From positions 23,064,755 through 23,128,754 of the forward strand of contig NW_020954569.1 of assembly GCF_900497805.2 (NCBI RefSeq): 64,000 bases of DNA, given 5' to 3'. Shown here in pieces: positions 12,180-22,304 of this stretch. The notes below the pieces were generated by a model that saw only the letters and a program-made list of their open reading frames with translations, was not told the origin of the DNA and made no database searches. The position numbers and the translations under genes were made by a program. Source of the stretch: Vombatus ursinus. Lineage: Eukaryota; Chordata; Mammalia; Diprotodontia; Vombatidae. Numbering within the stretch: the first letter of the stretch is position 1; each line of letters starts with the position of its first letter.

Positions 12180-12522
12180 TTTCTCTCTTTTCTAAGGTTG
12201 GTAGCATATTTCATCATGAGTCATTTGCAATTATGGTTGATCATTGAGTTTATCACAGTTTCTAAATCATTCAAAGATGTTTGTCTTTACAATATTAGTG
12301 TTTTTGTATAAACTGTTCTCCTGGTTCTGCTCACTTTAATTTGCATCAGCTTATACACATCTTCCGGGTTTCTCTAAAACCATCTCCAGCATTTCTTATA
12401 GTACAATAGTATTCTATTATATTTATATACCATAACTTGTTTAGCCATTCCTCATTTGATACTTCCCTCCATTTCCAGTTGTTTGCCATCATAAAAAGAA
12501 CTACTATAAATATTGTGTATAT
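12180..12522 (-). mobile_element. L1 3'UTR, antisense, left half (interrupted)
   Basis: Antisense of a marsupial L1 3' end: TTTCATCATGAGTCATTTGC, TGTTCTCCTGGTTCTGCTCA, TTTAATTTGCATCAGCTTAT, GTACAATAGTATTCTATTAT, CTTGTTTAGCCATTCCTCAT, TTTGCCATCATAAAAAGAAC, stopping at TATTGTGTATAT where the 491-bp copy enters. It continues at 13014. Confidence 0.85.
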
Positions 12523-13013
12523 ATGTGAACCTGCTTTAAGTGTGGCAGAATTGAACAAAGTTATCAACCTGATGTTCTCTTCCAAAGTCATTGAAGTTCA
12601 GTGGCAAGACAAAAATCGGAATGATCACCAGTGGCCTGGGATGTAGTAGATGACCTTGAGGTCTTTGATGTCTGACCAGGCTCTAAGCACTCCATAGCAG
12701 CTGTTTCAGCCAATTTCATGGCTGTTGGAACAAACTGTTCTAATCTGCCCATTCTGCCAGGCAAAGTCTTCATATGCATGGGATAACCATCCCCCTAACT
12801 CACCAATGCATTTGAGCCCTAAACCCTCAACCTGGTTTAACCCATCTTCCAGGACAGTTTCAGTAGGGTGTGGCTGCTATGCATGCTACAGCTTCTTAAA
12901 GCCACAGGTAAAAGTTAACGGATCGAAAGGTGAACACTAAAAATGGATAAGCAGCCCTGAAAAGGGTCCAGCAAGCCTTCACACTGGAGGTGCTAGTCCT
13001 CCCTAAATACCCC
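12523..13013. repeat. 491-bp perfect direct repeat, copy 2, inserted in L1
   Basis: Identical to 9505-9995. It replaces or interrupts the L1 3' region: TATAAATATTGTGTATAT precedes it and TTTCTTTGATATTTTTGGGA follows. There is no TSD and no A tail. Only short matches sit at the edges (ATGTG on the left; CCCC on the right, where L1 copies usually read CCCTTTC). This looks like a templated insertion, not retroposition. Frames at 12346-12591, 12588-12779 and 12725-12940 repeat those of copy 1. Confidence 0.95.
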
Positions 13014-13325
13014 TTTCTTTGATATTTTTGGGATGTATATCTAGTAGTGATATCACTGGATCAAAGGATATACCCACTGTAATTTTTTTGTCCACCATAA
13101 TTCCAAATTGCTTTCCAGAATGGCTGAACCAGTTCACAACTTTATCAACAGGGCATTAATATAATATTTTCCCCACAACCCCTATAGTATTTGTAATTTT
13201 CCTTATTGACAACTTTGCTAATCTAATAGATGTGAGGTAGTACCTCAGAGCTGTTTTAATTTGCATTTTTTTCTAATTATTAGTGATTTGGAACATTTTT
13301 CTTATACCTATTAATAGGTCGAATT
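13014..13325 (-). mobile_element. L1 3'UTR/ORF2 end, antisense, right half
   Basis: Continues the L1 from 12180-12522: GATGTATATCTAGTAGTGAT, TGGATCAAAGGATATACCC, ATTCCAAATTGCTTTCCAGA, ATGGCTGAACCAGTTCACAA, GATGTGAGGTAGTACCTCAG, TTAATTTGCATTTTTTTCTA. Confidence 0.88.
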
Positions 13326-13679
13326 TCTTCCTCTTTAAACAGCCTATTAATAACAATGTACATTAGATGATAGTCATGATATGGGACAAAAGTGTAATTC
13401 TGCTCTGAAAACTATAATAGCTTTTAATCTACATATTTATTTTCCCAACTCCATAAAATCTCCACGTGAATCTATCGAGGGCTTACTGATGAAAATTAGC
13501 AAAAGTAATAGACTTTTGCAAAAGATAACATAAAACAGATCATATCTTTTACAGTCACATGATTTGCTCAAAGATACAGAGAATACAAGATTCTCATGCA
13601 CTTATTAACCATGAAGAAAAGCAAAATGATTCAGTAGGTCAACATGCCTCTTTAAAAGGTCTCCTCCAACAAGGTGGTT
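13326..13679. other. Unassigned AT-rich DNA
   Basis: No repeat recognised. Confidence 0.4.
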
Positions 13680-14135
13680 TCTATGTACATATTAAAATCT
13701 TCCAGGTTCCTTGAAAAACTCAACAGAGATAATGATACTCTGGCTGTCAAACAAGGAATAAAACAGGAAGATAAATGCTTGTCAAATCTGTTGTCCACTT
13801 TTGTGGAGGATGCCCAATGAAGATTTCAAATGCAGGAGGCATTTTTTTATAGATGCTAAGTTCCTGTTTGAGAATAACAGTGCTAATTCTAACAAACTCT
13901 GCATTGCAGAACCTACTAAATGAGATCCATAATTACTCATAAAAGCTTGACAACTATCTACTTGGAACAAAAGGAGTGGATAAAAGATAACTATAGTGCA
14001 GACAATAATATGGAGTTACACAATCAATGCACAAAGATGATCAAATTTTGGATAAAAAATTGAGCTTGGACAGTGAGGTGGCCTCAAAATGGAAAAAGTT
14101 ATTCAATAAGATTCACAGAGGATGAGAAGGTATAG
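13680..14135 (+). mobile_element. Possible decayed RTE/BovB reverse-transcriptase segment
   Basis: Translated pieces resemble the RTE-clade RT in order: VKQGIKQEDKCLSNLLSTF (compare the family's GVKQGDxxSPKLF), LQNLLNEIHNYS.KLDN (compare LLNELHxxSxKxGL), and SEVASKWKKLFNKI (compare EIxRRIxxGWxAF). Frame changes separate them. The resemblance is by eye and could be coincidental. Confidence 0.4.
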
Positions 14136-14640
14136 TTGCATTGCAATGTGTACTCTTGGAGGGAAGGTCTCACATCGTTAAGTTCACAAATCTATATAAG
14201 TATTGAAGTGTCTGAAAATGTAGGAGCCAGACTTGTGTTCTCACTAAGATGTAGGGCCAATCCGTGTTTTCTCAGGCAGAAAAATCTCTTTAAAAAAAAG
14301 TGTTTGCCATTTCCTAAGCACTTGAACAAGTATTTGGCAGAGATCTGAAAGTTCTGCACTATATCACATGGAAAGATTTGAAAACTTTTTCTGGGTAGCC
14401 CTCATTAGTTGATTGTTTTAACCATGAAAGATTTAGAACTGAATCCCCAACTGACCTTCTAGCTTGAGTCTGCTGAAAAATGCCTCCACATAACTCATGG
14501 CATGACCTGTTGGAGAAGGCTGTTTAGGATTTTTCATTTAAATTTTGACAAATACCCACCAAGTACAAGCATTTCCATTTTGGTATAATTGCTACTGTCC
14601 TGAACATTTTGACAATAACTAACCAGCAAGCCTAGAGGGA
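14136..14640. other. Unassigned DNA
   Basis: May be the tail of the RTE-like remnant; nothing else recognised. Confidence 0.35.
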
Positions 14641-14644
14641 AGGT

Positions 14645-14860
14645 GATACAGAAAGAAAACTGAACTTAACATTAGAAGACATGGGTTCAAGTCTGTACCT
14701 TGCCATTTCCCAGTGGTATGACTATGAACAAGCTTATTAACTCCTTTTATTTTCAGTTTCCTCATCAATTATATTACCTTTATCTACCTCAAGAAAATGT
14801 TGTGAAGAAAATGTTTTATATAAATTAAAATGACATATGTATGTTACTAACAATAGGTCC
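14645..14860 (+). mobile_element. MIR-type CORE-SINE
   Basis: Sense MIR order: AGACATGGGTTCAAGTCTG, TTGCCATTTCCCAGTGGTAT, GACTATGAACAAGCTTATTA, TTCAGTTTCCTCATCAATTA. Confidence 0.75.
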
Positions 14861-15314
14861 TGTTAATTCTTTTGGCTGTTCTTTATGAGATACAATAAGA
14901 CCATGTCATCTGGCATGAGGAGAATGCTGAGTTTTTATTTTTGTGAGGCTATACTGGAAAGACATGTTCAACTCAACAAAAATTTGTGTGAAGTTATTTA
15001 GCTATAGACTGAAAGTAAGTAGTTCCAGGTCAAAGTATTGTTTGATGCCACTTATGACGGAGATAGTATGCTTTATGAGGCTTTTCAAGCCTACTCTCAT
15101 TCCAGTTAATGTTTCATGTAAAATCCCTGAGAGTTTAGGATTTATATTTATGTTATACAACAACTCTTAAGTGATTCCTGTCTATTGAATTCAAAGGTTG
15201 ATGACAAATGATTAAATACTTTAAGACAGTCTTAAGTTGTTCTTAACTACTTAATAGATAAGATGAAACAAGATTATCACAGCACCTGTGGACTCTTTCT
15301 TGTTTCTCATTTTA

Positions 15315-15640
15315 TTCAATTCACTTCATTTCAACAAACTTTTATTAAGAGTCTTTTGCATGTAATCCATTGTTTGATGTGCTGGGTGGGGGCGGGGAGG
15401 GGGGAGGAGAGACAGAAAGATGAAACTAGGCATAACAATCCAATACACCAGTATCAATTATACACCAATAACCATACTTTGAAATATTACAAGTGGCAGA
15501 GAAGGTTCAAAAGAGTAAATTGAAAAGTTTAAGAAGTGTGGGAACAATTTTAGCTGAGCTATTCAGGAAAAGATTCATAGAAGAGATAGTGCAAATGCTA
15601 GATCTTGAAGGAAGGAAGGAATTGAATGAACATAGCTTTG
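15315..15640 (-). mobile_element. L2 3' region, antisense
   Basis: ATTCAATTCACTTCATTTCA and CAAACTTTTATTAAGAGTC resemble the antisense L2 end; AAAGATTCATAGAAGAGATA and CTAGATCTTGAAGGAAGG match the body (GGCTTCATGGAAGAGGT...CTTGAAGGATG). A G-rich run at 15387-15405 lies in the middle. Confidence 0.65.
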
Positions 15641-15724
15641 AGGACTGTCTATTCTGTCTATTCCCTAAGGAAAGGAAGACAATCTGTCTAAAGATTTAGA
15701 AGCAACAATAAAGAATGGGAAGAG

Positions 15725-15800
15725 AAGGGAATTAGCATTTATTAGCCACCAATTATTGTCAGGTACTGTGCTAAATATTTTACAAATATAACCTCAAGAC
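15725..15800 (-). mobile_element. MIR/L2 3' end fragment
   Basis: Antisense end: TTAGCATTTATTAGCCACCA, CAGGTACTGTGCTAAATATT, TTACAAATATAACCTC. Confidence 0.65.
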
Positions 15801-16415
15801 CTCGACAGTGGTCTCCTCTCTTCCCAAGCCTGTGTCCAGAATATAATAGAGACCCTTCAGAGACTTTTCAGACCTAACAACCATAACCATATTTGATGAA
15901 TTACATGGAGTCAAATGATATCACTAGGAAGAAAATGAATGATGTTCATGAGGATTATAACACCCTGGGCAAGAAACTGAAGAACAAGGAAAATGGATAT
16001 TTTTTTTTCATTGTTGCTGATTCAGATTAGGACTTTCAGAAGGGAAAGGGAGATTTGGACTGTGAACAGCTGGCTAAGAAGATGGTGTCTGAAACCAGAA
16101 TTTCTTTTTTTGATCATGAATTAAAGTATGGGAATAATGGGATCTCAGCCAGAGATGGAGCATACCTAATGAGGACTGGTAAAAATAATTTTGCAGAAAG
16201 CCTCCCAAATCAGATTAAGGGGGTTTTAAAGGGAAAATGGAAAGAGAGAAATCAAATCTACTATATATTTCTGCCAAACAATATATCATAGAAAGTAGAA
16301 ACTATAGTATTAGAAGAATAGGGTTATAAAGGCCCAGTAATTCATGGATAACAAGATTTAGGGAGAGAGCCAGGATTACAACCCATGGCCTCAGGTTACA
16401 ATGCACATATAAATT
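15801..16415. other. Unassigned DNA with a 78-aa frame
   Basis: Moderate G+C. A plus-strand frame at 16055-16291 (starting MDCEQLAKKMVSETR) shows no domain I know. The interval has the texture of a dispersed element but I cannot name it. Confidence 0.35.
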
Positions 16416-16419
16416 ATAT

Positions 16420-16605
16420 AGCGGAAAGACCACTGGTTATAGAATTAATGGACCAACTTTGGTTCATTCCTGCTTCCAATACTTTACTATAGGTAATATC
16501 TTGAACAAGTCTTTCAGTTCCCCTAGACCTCAGTTTCCCTTATCTGAAAAATGAAGGGTTTTCACAGCATGTCATCTGAAGTCACTAGCAACTCTAAAAC
16601 AATGA
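16420..16605 (+). mobile_element. tRNA-headed SINE (MIR-like)
   Basis: GGAAAGACCACTGGTTATAG, CTTGAACAAGTCTTTCAGTT, GACCTCAGTTTCCCTTATC, then an end of the type TGAAGTCACTAGCAACTCTA plus AACAATGATTCT, as in SINEs ending ...CCAGCTCTAAATCTATGATCC. Confidence 0.65.
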
Positions 16606-16899
16606 TTCTAATCATCCCTAGCATCATACAGGTAATAAAGAAGGTAATGCAAAGATGCTAGGTCAAAAGTTATATATGACTGTAAAATCGTTACTGTAAA
16701 TACAATAACTTATACTTTGTCAGATACAAATCATGATGAGAATACTATTATGAAGGATTTTTTTTCTTTTTCAGGAATAACAGAATGTATGGGAGAGTAG
16801 TACACACACAAACAATATAACCATAAGAATTAAGCATATATTAAGAAAATATTCCCCTGTGCAGAAATATGAGAGCCAGAATGGAAAAGCATGGTGTAG
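16606..16899. other. Unassigned DNA
   Basis: Nothing recognised beyond a short T-rich run. Confidence 0.4.
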
Positions 16900-17620
16900 G
16901 ACATTTGAATGAAGATTAATGGATACAGAATCAGCAAAGATATTGGAAGAGAAGCCTACTGATCACCTGGACAGGTAGAAATAGATAAGGACTTCGGGAA
17001 TCATAACACAATTTGACACAGATATAGGATGTAATATTGATGATAGACCTCAATTATCTAGATTTTTCTGTAGCTGTTGTTTTCAATTAATCAATGAATA
17101 ATTGTGGTGCAAAGACTAAATTGAAATAGTCCCTGACCTAAGAAACATATATTCAATCATACTGAAAAGCAAAGCAGTCAATGTTTTTGGTTTGCCTTGA
17201 TGATAACTTCATTCTTCAAAAAGTAGATAAAATGATAAGACAATCTGCTATTGTGAGCCTGAGTGACCAATATGCTGGAATCATTTACTAGCATACAAAT
17301 TAACTAAGCCTTGGGTAGAAGTGACAATTAAATCTTAAAATTGATGATTAGTAAAGTAGAAGACAGTTAGTCATAGTAGTTACAAAAGAAGTCTAGAATT
17401 CAGAATGCATATGTCAGGGATTTCAAAGAAAATATTGGTAGCATACAAACTCTATAGAATAAGTCAGTCAATGAGGGATAGAAAATTCACATGAATGAAA
17501 TCCTGAACAATCCAATAAAAAGAATTCTGATCTTCCAGAAAAGGAGTCACTAAATAAAGGGGACAATTCTGAGAAAAATCATCAATCAGCTTACATTTTC
17601 AAATGAAATGGGAATATTTC
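16900..17620 (+). mobile_element. L3/CR1 LINE ORF2, 5' portion
   Basis: Old CR1-clade sequence in sense orientation: GCCTTGATGATAACTTCATT, AAGACAATCTGCTATTGTGA, AAGTCTAGAATTCAGAATGC and ATGTCAGGGATTTCAAAG follow the order of the region ahead of the RT domain in CR1. It is probably the first part of the copy that continues at 18480 and 19560. Confidence 0.6.
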
Positions 17621-18199
17621 AAAAGAAATAGGTTTTTGTAGGGAATTTAGGGTCAGTAAAAGAACTTTGCAGTTTTCCAAAGGCAATCCCACTCTCTGAC
17701 TTCGTCATTTTCAATTTTGGTCACAACCCATTATCCTTTTGTGTTGTCAGCCCCAGCTATGCATAACAATGGGTAAACTCTATTGGTTGTAATGCAAGTT
17801 GTAATTTGGACAATAAATCTTATTCATCCATTTGCTCTTTCCTGGGAAGAAGAACAAGTCAAACTCTTCAGCTATGTGGAGTAAAATATGGAATATGGTG
17901 ATATAAAGAAATAAAAATAAACACCTCACAGGATAATCAAAAGTCCACTGAGTGTGTAAGTAGGCTACAGCACATAAACAATGAGAATCTTTGAGGAGCA
18001 ACAGGATAAAAAATACTACCAAAGAGAAATGTGAAGGAAGGATTAAAAATGAAAAGAGCAAAAAATAAAATTTTGAAATCACGGTGGCGTTAGGAGAAGA
18101 TAATAGAGGGGAAATAGGCTCCATCACTTAAAAGATCACAAGTCTCAGGTAAACTCCTTCTCTTAAACCAACTCCTTCTTATTTGTAAGTAGGAGCAAA
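17621..18199. other. Unassigned insertion-like DNA
   Basis: Sequence between L3-derived blocks that is not L3-like to my eye. The 115-aa minus frame at 17780-18127 is Leu/Phe/Ser-rich with no domain. Confidence 0.4.
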
Positions 18200-18465
18200 G
18201 ATAAGGCAAAGTTTAAGAGGGAAGGATAGATGGAAATACACAATAATCATGGGTAAATGGAGCAAACTCAACCATTAAATGGAAAAGGATGGCAAAGTGG
18301 ATTGGGAAGTAGAATCCACAAATATGTTGTTTACAAGAAACCTACCTGCAAAATAAAGATTAATGTAAAGTTAAAATGAGAGACTGACACAAAATTGAAC
18401 TTAAAAATATCTGGGCTATCAATAATGATTTAAGATAATGCCAGAGGGAAAAAAAAAAAAGACAA
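18200..18465 (+). mobile_element. L1 ORF2 fragment (endonuclease region)
   Basis: AAATATGTTGTTTACAAGAA followed by ACCTACCTGCAAAATAAAG matches the L1 ORF2 endonuclease motif region (CLQETHL: ...TGTTGTCTACAAGAAACAC...). TAAAGTTAAAATGAGAGACT continues the match. Confidence 0.65.
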
Positions 18466-18479
18466 GGATTATCTAGACC

Positions 18480-18625
18480 AGAATGAAAGAAGTACCACAG
18501 GACTGGAGAAGGAAAAATGTGGTGATTTATTTTTTAAAAGAAAAAGTAAAGTCTTAGATTACAGACCAGTGAGCTTAACTGGTGGCAAAAAAAAAAAAAG
18601 TTAGAATATCCAATTAAATGGATGT
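18480..18625 (+). mobile_element. L3/CR1 LINE ORF2 fragment (start of RT)
   Basis: CACAGGACTGGAGAAGGAAA, AATGTGGTGATTTATTTTTT, TTAGATTACAGACCAGTGAG, CTTAACTGGTGGCAAAA match the CR1 segment before RT (...WRKANVIPIFKKG...NYRPVSLTS). Confidence 0.72.
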
Positions 18626-18675
18626 TACATAACATTTAGAAAGGAAAAGAACAGTCATTAAAATACATTATTTCA

Positions 18676-18800
18676 CAGAATCACAAAGCCTTAGATGTTC
18701 AGAATTCAAAGAGACTTCAGAGGTTATCTACTGTTGTCTGGCTCATAACTGAATCTCTTAAAAAAATGTCATTTACCTCTACCTATAAAACAGAACAACA
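18676..18800 (-). mobile_element. L3/CR1 3' end-like fragment
   Basis: TCAGAATTCAAAGAGACTTC then AGAGGTTATCTACTG resembles the antisense L3 terminus (...GGGACCTCAGAGGTCATCTAGTCC). Confidence 0.5.
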
Positions 18801-19302
18801 AAATTTTTATCCCAACTCAGGGTATTTTGTTTTGGACATTATAATACAGAGACTTGATACATTTTATGAATTTAAGCAAACTGTGATGTCCTTAGGAAGC
18901 CTAATCTTCTAAAGAGGAGGATAGAATTCTATCAGATGGCAGTTTTCACCAAATACACATTAACATGGAGCAAGGAACATAGATTTGCTTCAAAGAAATA
19001 AAACTCAGAACTACAGTATAAGGTGATTAAAGAATTTTTAATAGTCATTAATATACAGAAGCTTGAATGATTGGCCTGTTTCTTCAGAACAACAAAATTT
19101 GCTACTATGTAAAATTGGGGTCAGCACTGAAAATTATGAGGAAAAAGCTCCCATCCATTTCTAAGATTGAATAGTTTTATGTCTTTCCAATTGTTATTTC
19201 TGCTGATTATTTTAAATAATACTAATAACACATAGTAACCTGAGGGGGTAAACACACTCACTTATTGTTTTTGTACAACCCTTAATTCTGAAATGAACTT
19301 AA
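18801..19302. other. Unassigned DNA
   Basis: No repeat recognised. Confidence 0.4.
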
Positions 19303-19346
19303 TTGATATATACATATATATATGTATATATATATTTGATATATAG
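19303..19346. repeat. (TA)n/(TATG)n microsatellite
   Basis: Alternating TATATA and CATATA units, about 44 bp. Confidence 0.85.
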
Positions 19347-19559
19347 AAGGAAATTCTGACTTTTTTGTTCTTAGCATCATAAAAGGTTTTTGATTGTTTT
19401 CTGAGCTAAAGCTAAGAATAAACACAAAATCCTCTAATAGAAAAAGTTGCTCTATTTCCCTCCTGCTAGCTGTCATGATATTAAAAAAAAGCTGAAACGA
19501 CTAGGAAAAAAAAGGAGTCTAGTAAGAAATCTTTTAAGAAGAAATGTAATGGATATAAA

Positions 19560-20150
19560 TGTACAATCTTAAATTTAGATTGATGAAAATCAACTCTACA
19601 TGATTTAAAAGATGAATGATACCTGGATAGTCAACAATTTAAATGACTAAGTCTTAGATTTTTAGTAGACCGCAAGCTAGACACTAATCAACAACACAGT
19701 ATAATAAACTTCAGAGCTGATAAAAACTTACATTAAAGTTTTAGATATTATGTCCAACACAAAGATGGTGATGGTACCTTGTCCTGACAGTAGGTGATAG
19801 GTGATAGTATTTTGTCCTGTTCAGAATATATCCAGAGCATTGTGTTCAATTCTTAGTACCAACATTTTAGGAAGGATGTGGAAAATTCAGAGTATATCCA
19901 GAGGAGGACGATAATGATGAGGGCACTGGACTTATGAGAACTCGTCGAAAAAACTGAGACTGTTTATTATAGAGAATAGAAGACAATGAGGTGGTAGCTG
20001 CTTTCAATTTTTTGAGAGATTTCCATGTGGAAAATTGATTATTAGGCTTTTTTTTTGCCAGAAAAGGGCAAAACTAGCAGTAATGGTGAAAGATACACAA
20101 TGGTAGAATTAGGCCCAATGTAAGTTTAAACTTCCTGGGAATTAGAACCA
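19560..20150 (+). mobile_element. L3/CR1 LINE, ORF2 3' end
   Basis: Strong CR1 landmarks in order: ATGATACCTGGATAGTCAAC, TTTTTAGTAGACCGCAAGCT, AGACACTAATCAACAACACA, TGTGTTCAATTCTTAGTACC, AGTATATCCAGAGGAGGACG, ACTGAGACTGTTTATTATAG, GAATAGAAGACAATGAGG and AGGCCCAATGTAAGTTTAAA with CTTCCTGGGAATTAGA. In CR1 these encode the region after RT and the start of the 3'UTR. Confidence 0.8.
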
Positions 20151-20157
20151 TGAAAAA

Positions 20158-20985
20158 GGGGAGTCTGGGGTGGAGTCAAAATAGTGGAGTGATAGGAACA
20201 ATGTGGTGAGCTCTCATCCACAAATGCCTCCAAATAGTATAGAAAAAGTGCCAGACCAAATCATGATGGTGAAATATGGAAGAAGTCACAGTGAGTTCTT
20301 TGTCTAGCCCAGCTTGGCATAGAGAGACAGACAGGAGACTTTTTATATACTTGAAATGGGTTCAGACCAGAAGGATGCAGTGGAGAGCAATTGAGTGCCC
20401 AGGGAGGGTCTTTGCACCAGAGTAAAAGGAGATTCCTATTGGACCCTGGCCAGGCCACTCCCAGATCCATACCAGGCCATTGCCTGATGGGGATAGCTGT
20501 GAGCTGACAGCTTTATTGTTCACTACCCAGTTTTGGATCACAGATCCAGGGCAGAGTGAGTAGGACACCTGTGCAAGGAAGGCCTCAGGTGGTATATCAA
20601 AAAAAAAAAGTTAAGGAACAAGCATCAGCAGTTTGACTCAGACTTCAGACTCAGCAGGATCTCACTTCCAGCCTCTAACTCAGCCCGCAGAAGAATAATG
20701 AAAACTGGATTTGCACACCACAGGAGAGCCTATAATTCTGTTACTCTGACTCTAACAGAGTTTTCCACTGGCTAATAGGGACAGGGTCTAGCAACAGTCT
20801 ACTCTTCCCCAGACCCAAACCTAGGAAAGGGACTTAAATGATTATGCATGATTGTAATGAGTTTTGTTATTGTTGTGTTCTTAATTGGGGGTTGAGGGTA
20901 GGAGAGTGAGAAACCAGCTCTTGGTTGATTTAAGAAAATAAAATATATGCAATTTTTAAAATTAACAAAAAATGGGGAGAACATT
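20158..20985 (+). mobile_element. L1 5'UTR-like element with a short 3' end
   Basis: The first 150 bp follow the marsupial L1 5' end: AGTCAAAATAGTGGAGTGAT, GTGAGCTCTCATCCACAAAT, GCCTCCAAATAGTATAGAAA, AAGTGCCAGACC. It stays G+C-richer to about 20815. After that the sequence (TTGGGGGTTGAGGGTAGG, AAAATAAAATATATGCAA) looks like an L1 3' terminus. ORF1 and ORF2 are absent, so it may be an internally deleted L1. Minus frames at 20261-20470, 20362-20568 and 20799-20984 are chance. Confidence 0.55.
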
Positions 20986-21040
20986 TTGCCTCTGATTATT
21001 ACTGCAAGCTACAGTTTCTCAAGAAAATCCTAGATAATCT

Positions 21041-21403
21041 CTTGAGGGTTTTTTGTTTGTTTGTGTGTTTGTTTGTTTTTATGAAGCTGGGTCTCCCTAT
21101 CTAGCCAAGGCTGGAAATTCAGTGGCTACTAGAATCTTAGCTGCTGATAGTCTTGGCATCTCTGATTTGCTTATCTTCTAACTTGGGCCAGTTTTCACCT
21201 CTTTAGACAGTTTGGTGGCCTATGCAGCACCCTCTCTCCCTCTCTGCTACCACTCTCAGGGGCTCATCATATTGGTGCTGTGCTTACTGAAGATACTCAT
21301 TCAGTTTAACACAGTGTAGTTCAGAAGTCTTGTGCTTATACTATCCACCAGCCTCAGCTTCCCCAGTAGCAGAGATAAGAGGCTTGCACCATAATGCTTG
21401 AGG
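21041..21403 (-). pseudogene. RN7SL pseudogene: 7SL (SRP) RNA processed pseudogene
   Basis: 7SL RNA is the scaffold of the signal recognition particle. Read on the minus strand from about 21396, the sequence follows mammalian 7SL RNA along its whole length: GAAGCTGAGGCTGG (7SL GGAGGCTGAGGCTGG), CACCAATATGATGAGC (CATCAATATGGTGACC), CTGTCTAAAGAGGTGAAAAC then TGGCCCAAGTTAGA (TTGCCTAAGGAGGGGTGAAC, CGGCCCAGGTCGG), TAGTAGCCACTG (AATAGCCACTG), and CAGCCTTGGCTAGATAGGGA then GACCC (CAGCCTGGGCAACATAGCGA, GACCCC). It ends in an A/AC-rich tail, seen on the plus strand as T/G-rich 21048-21080. A 7-bp TSD, CTTGAGG, flanks it at 21041-21047 and 21397-21403. Divergence in both the Alu and S domains means it is a dead retrocopy and not an active SRP RNA gene. 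Confidence 0.85.
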
Positions 21404-21572
21404 ACCCCTCAATTAAAAAAAAAATTCCTATTCAGATCTAGGTTGACCTTGATGACTGACCGCTAAAGCACTTTAAAACACTCATTCTCTGATTCTCTGA
21501 AATATAGAACACAAAAATAAGAGTACTATGAGATAAAGCTGAAAATGAAAGTTGGAGACAGATTTTTGAGGA

Positions 21573-21717
21573 TTTTTTTTTTGATGAGGCAATTGGGGTT
21601 AAGTGACTTGCCCGGGGTCACACAGCTAGTGAGTATCATGTCTGAGGCCAGATTTGAACTCAGATCCTCTTGATGGCAGGGCCAGTGCTCTATCCGCTGC
21701 ACCATCTAGTTGCCCTG
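21573..21717 (-). mobile_element. Marsupial tRNA-headed SINE
   Basis: Antisense of the SINE type at 4877-5015: T tail, GGCAATTGGGGTTAAGTGAC, TTGCCCGGGGTCACACAGCT, AGATTTGAACTCAGATCCTC, ATCCGCTGCACCATCTAGTT, GCCC. An 8-bp TSD, TTTGAGGA, lies at 21565-21572 and 21718-21725. Confidence 0.92.
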
Positions 21718-21729
21718 TTTGAGGACTTT

Positions 21730-22300
21730 TAATATCAGCTTAAGATGTACATATTTTATTCACTAAGCATTTTTTTCAGTAGAAAAGAAGCATGAACTAC
21801 ATCTGTGTATTAAAAAGATTATACTGGCAGCATGTGAAAGATGAATTGAAAAATGGAGAAGAAATAGGAGGATATTACAACAATCCATGAGCCTGACCTA
21901 AAGTGGTAGCAATAGGAGTCAAAAAGGAAGGGGGAGGCACAAAAGATTTTGGAGAAGTAGAACTAGCTGGATTTGATAGCAATTTGATTGTAGAGAATGA
22001 GACTGAAGAATCAAGGCTGACCAAAGACTGAATCTCGGTTACAGAGAGGATGATGGAGTCTATAATGCAACTTTTTTTAGATGAAAGCTGATGTATAGTT
22101 TTGAATATATGTTAGGATAATTTGTTTATAATTTTGGAGTAATAGAGAATTTATGTCTTTAACAGTGGGCTGCTCAATAGTCTACTGTTTCTATAAACAT
22201 TGTAGCCTTGTTTTCATATCAGACCTTTGATTTCACTGGTGTGAGAACTGCTGCCTCTGCATGGAAACTTAACCAGTGCAGATCAGCACCTACTCAGACT
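21730..22300. other. Unassigned DNA
   Basis: Part of 21830-22080 (GAAAAATGGAGAAGAAATAG, TGGATTTGATAGCAATTTGA) resembles antisense L2 body, but I cannot place it firmly. Confidence 0.35.
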
Positions 22301-22304
22301 TACA

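Noticed and set aside
9570-12940. Identical small proteins encoded twice (63 and 71 aa)
   Set aside because: Their identity comes from the 491-bp DNA duplication; the frames are short, on opposite strands and lie in RTE-type sequence. The interest lies in the DNA copy and not in a protein.
21041-21403. Active SRP RNA gene
   Set aside because: Many substitutions in conserved 7SL segments, an A-rich tail and a TSD show it is a retrocopy.
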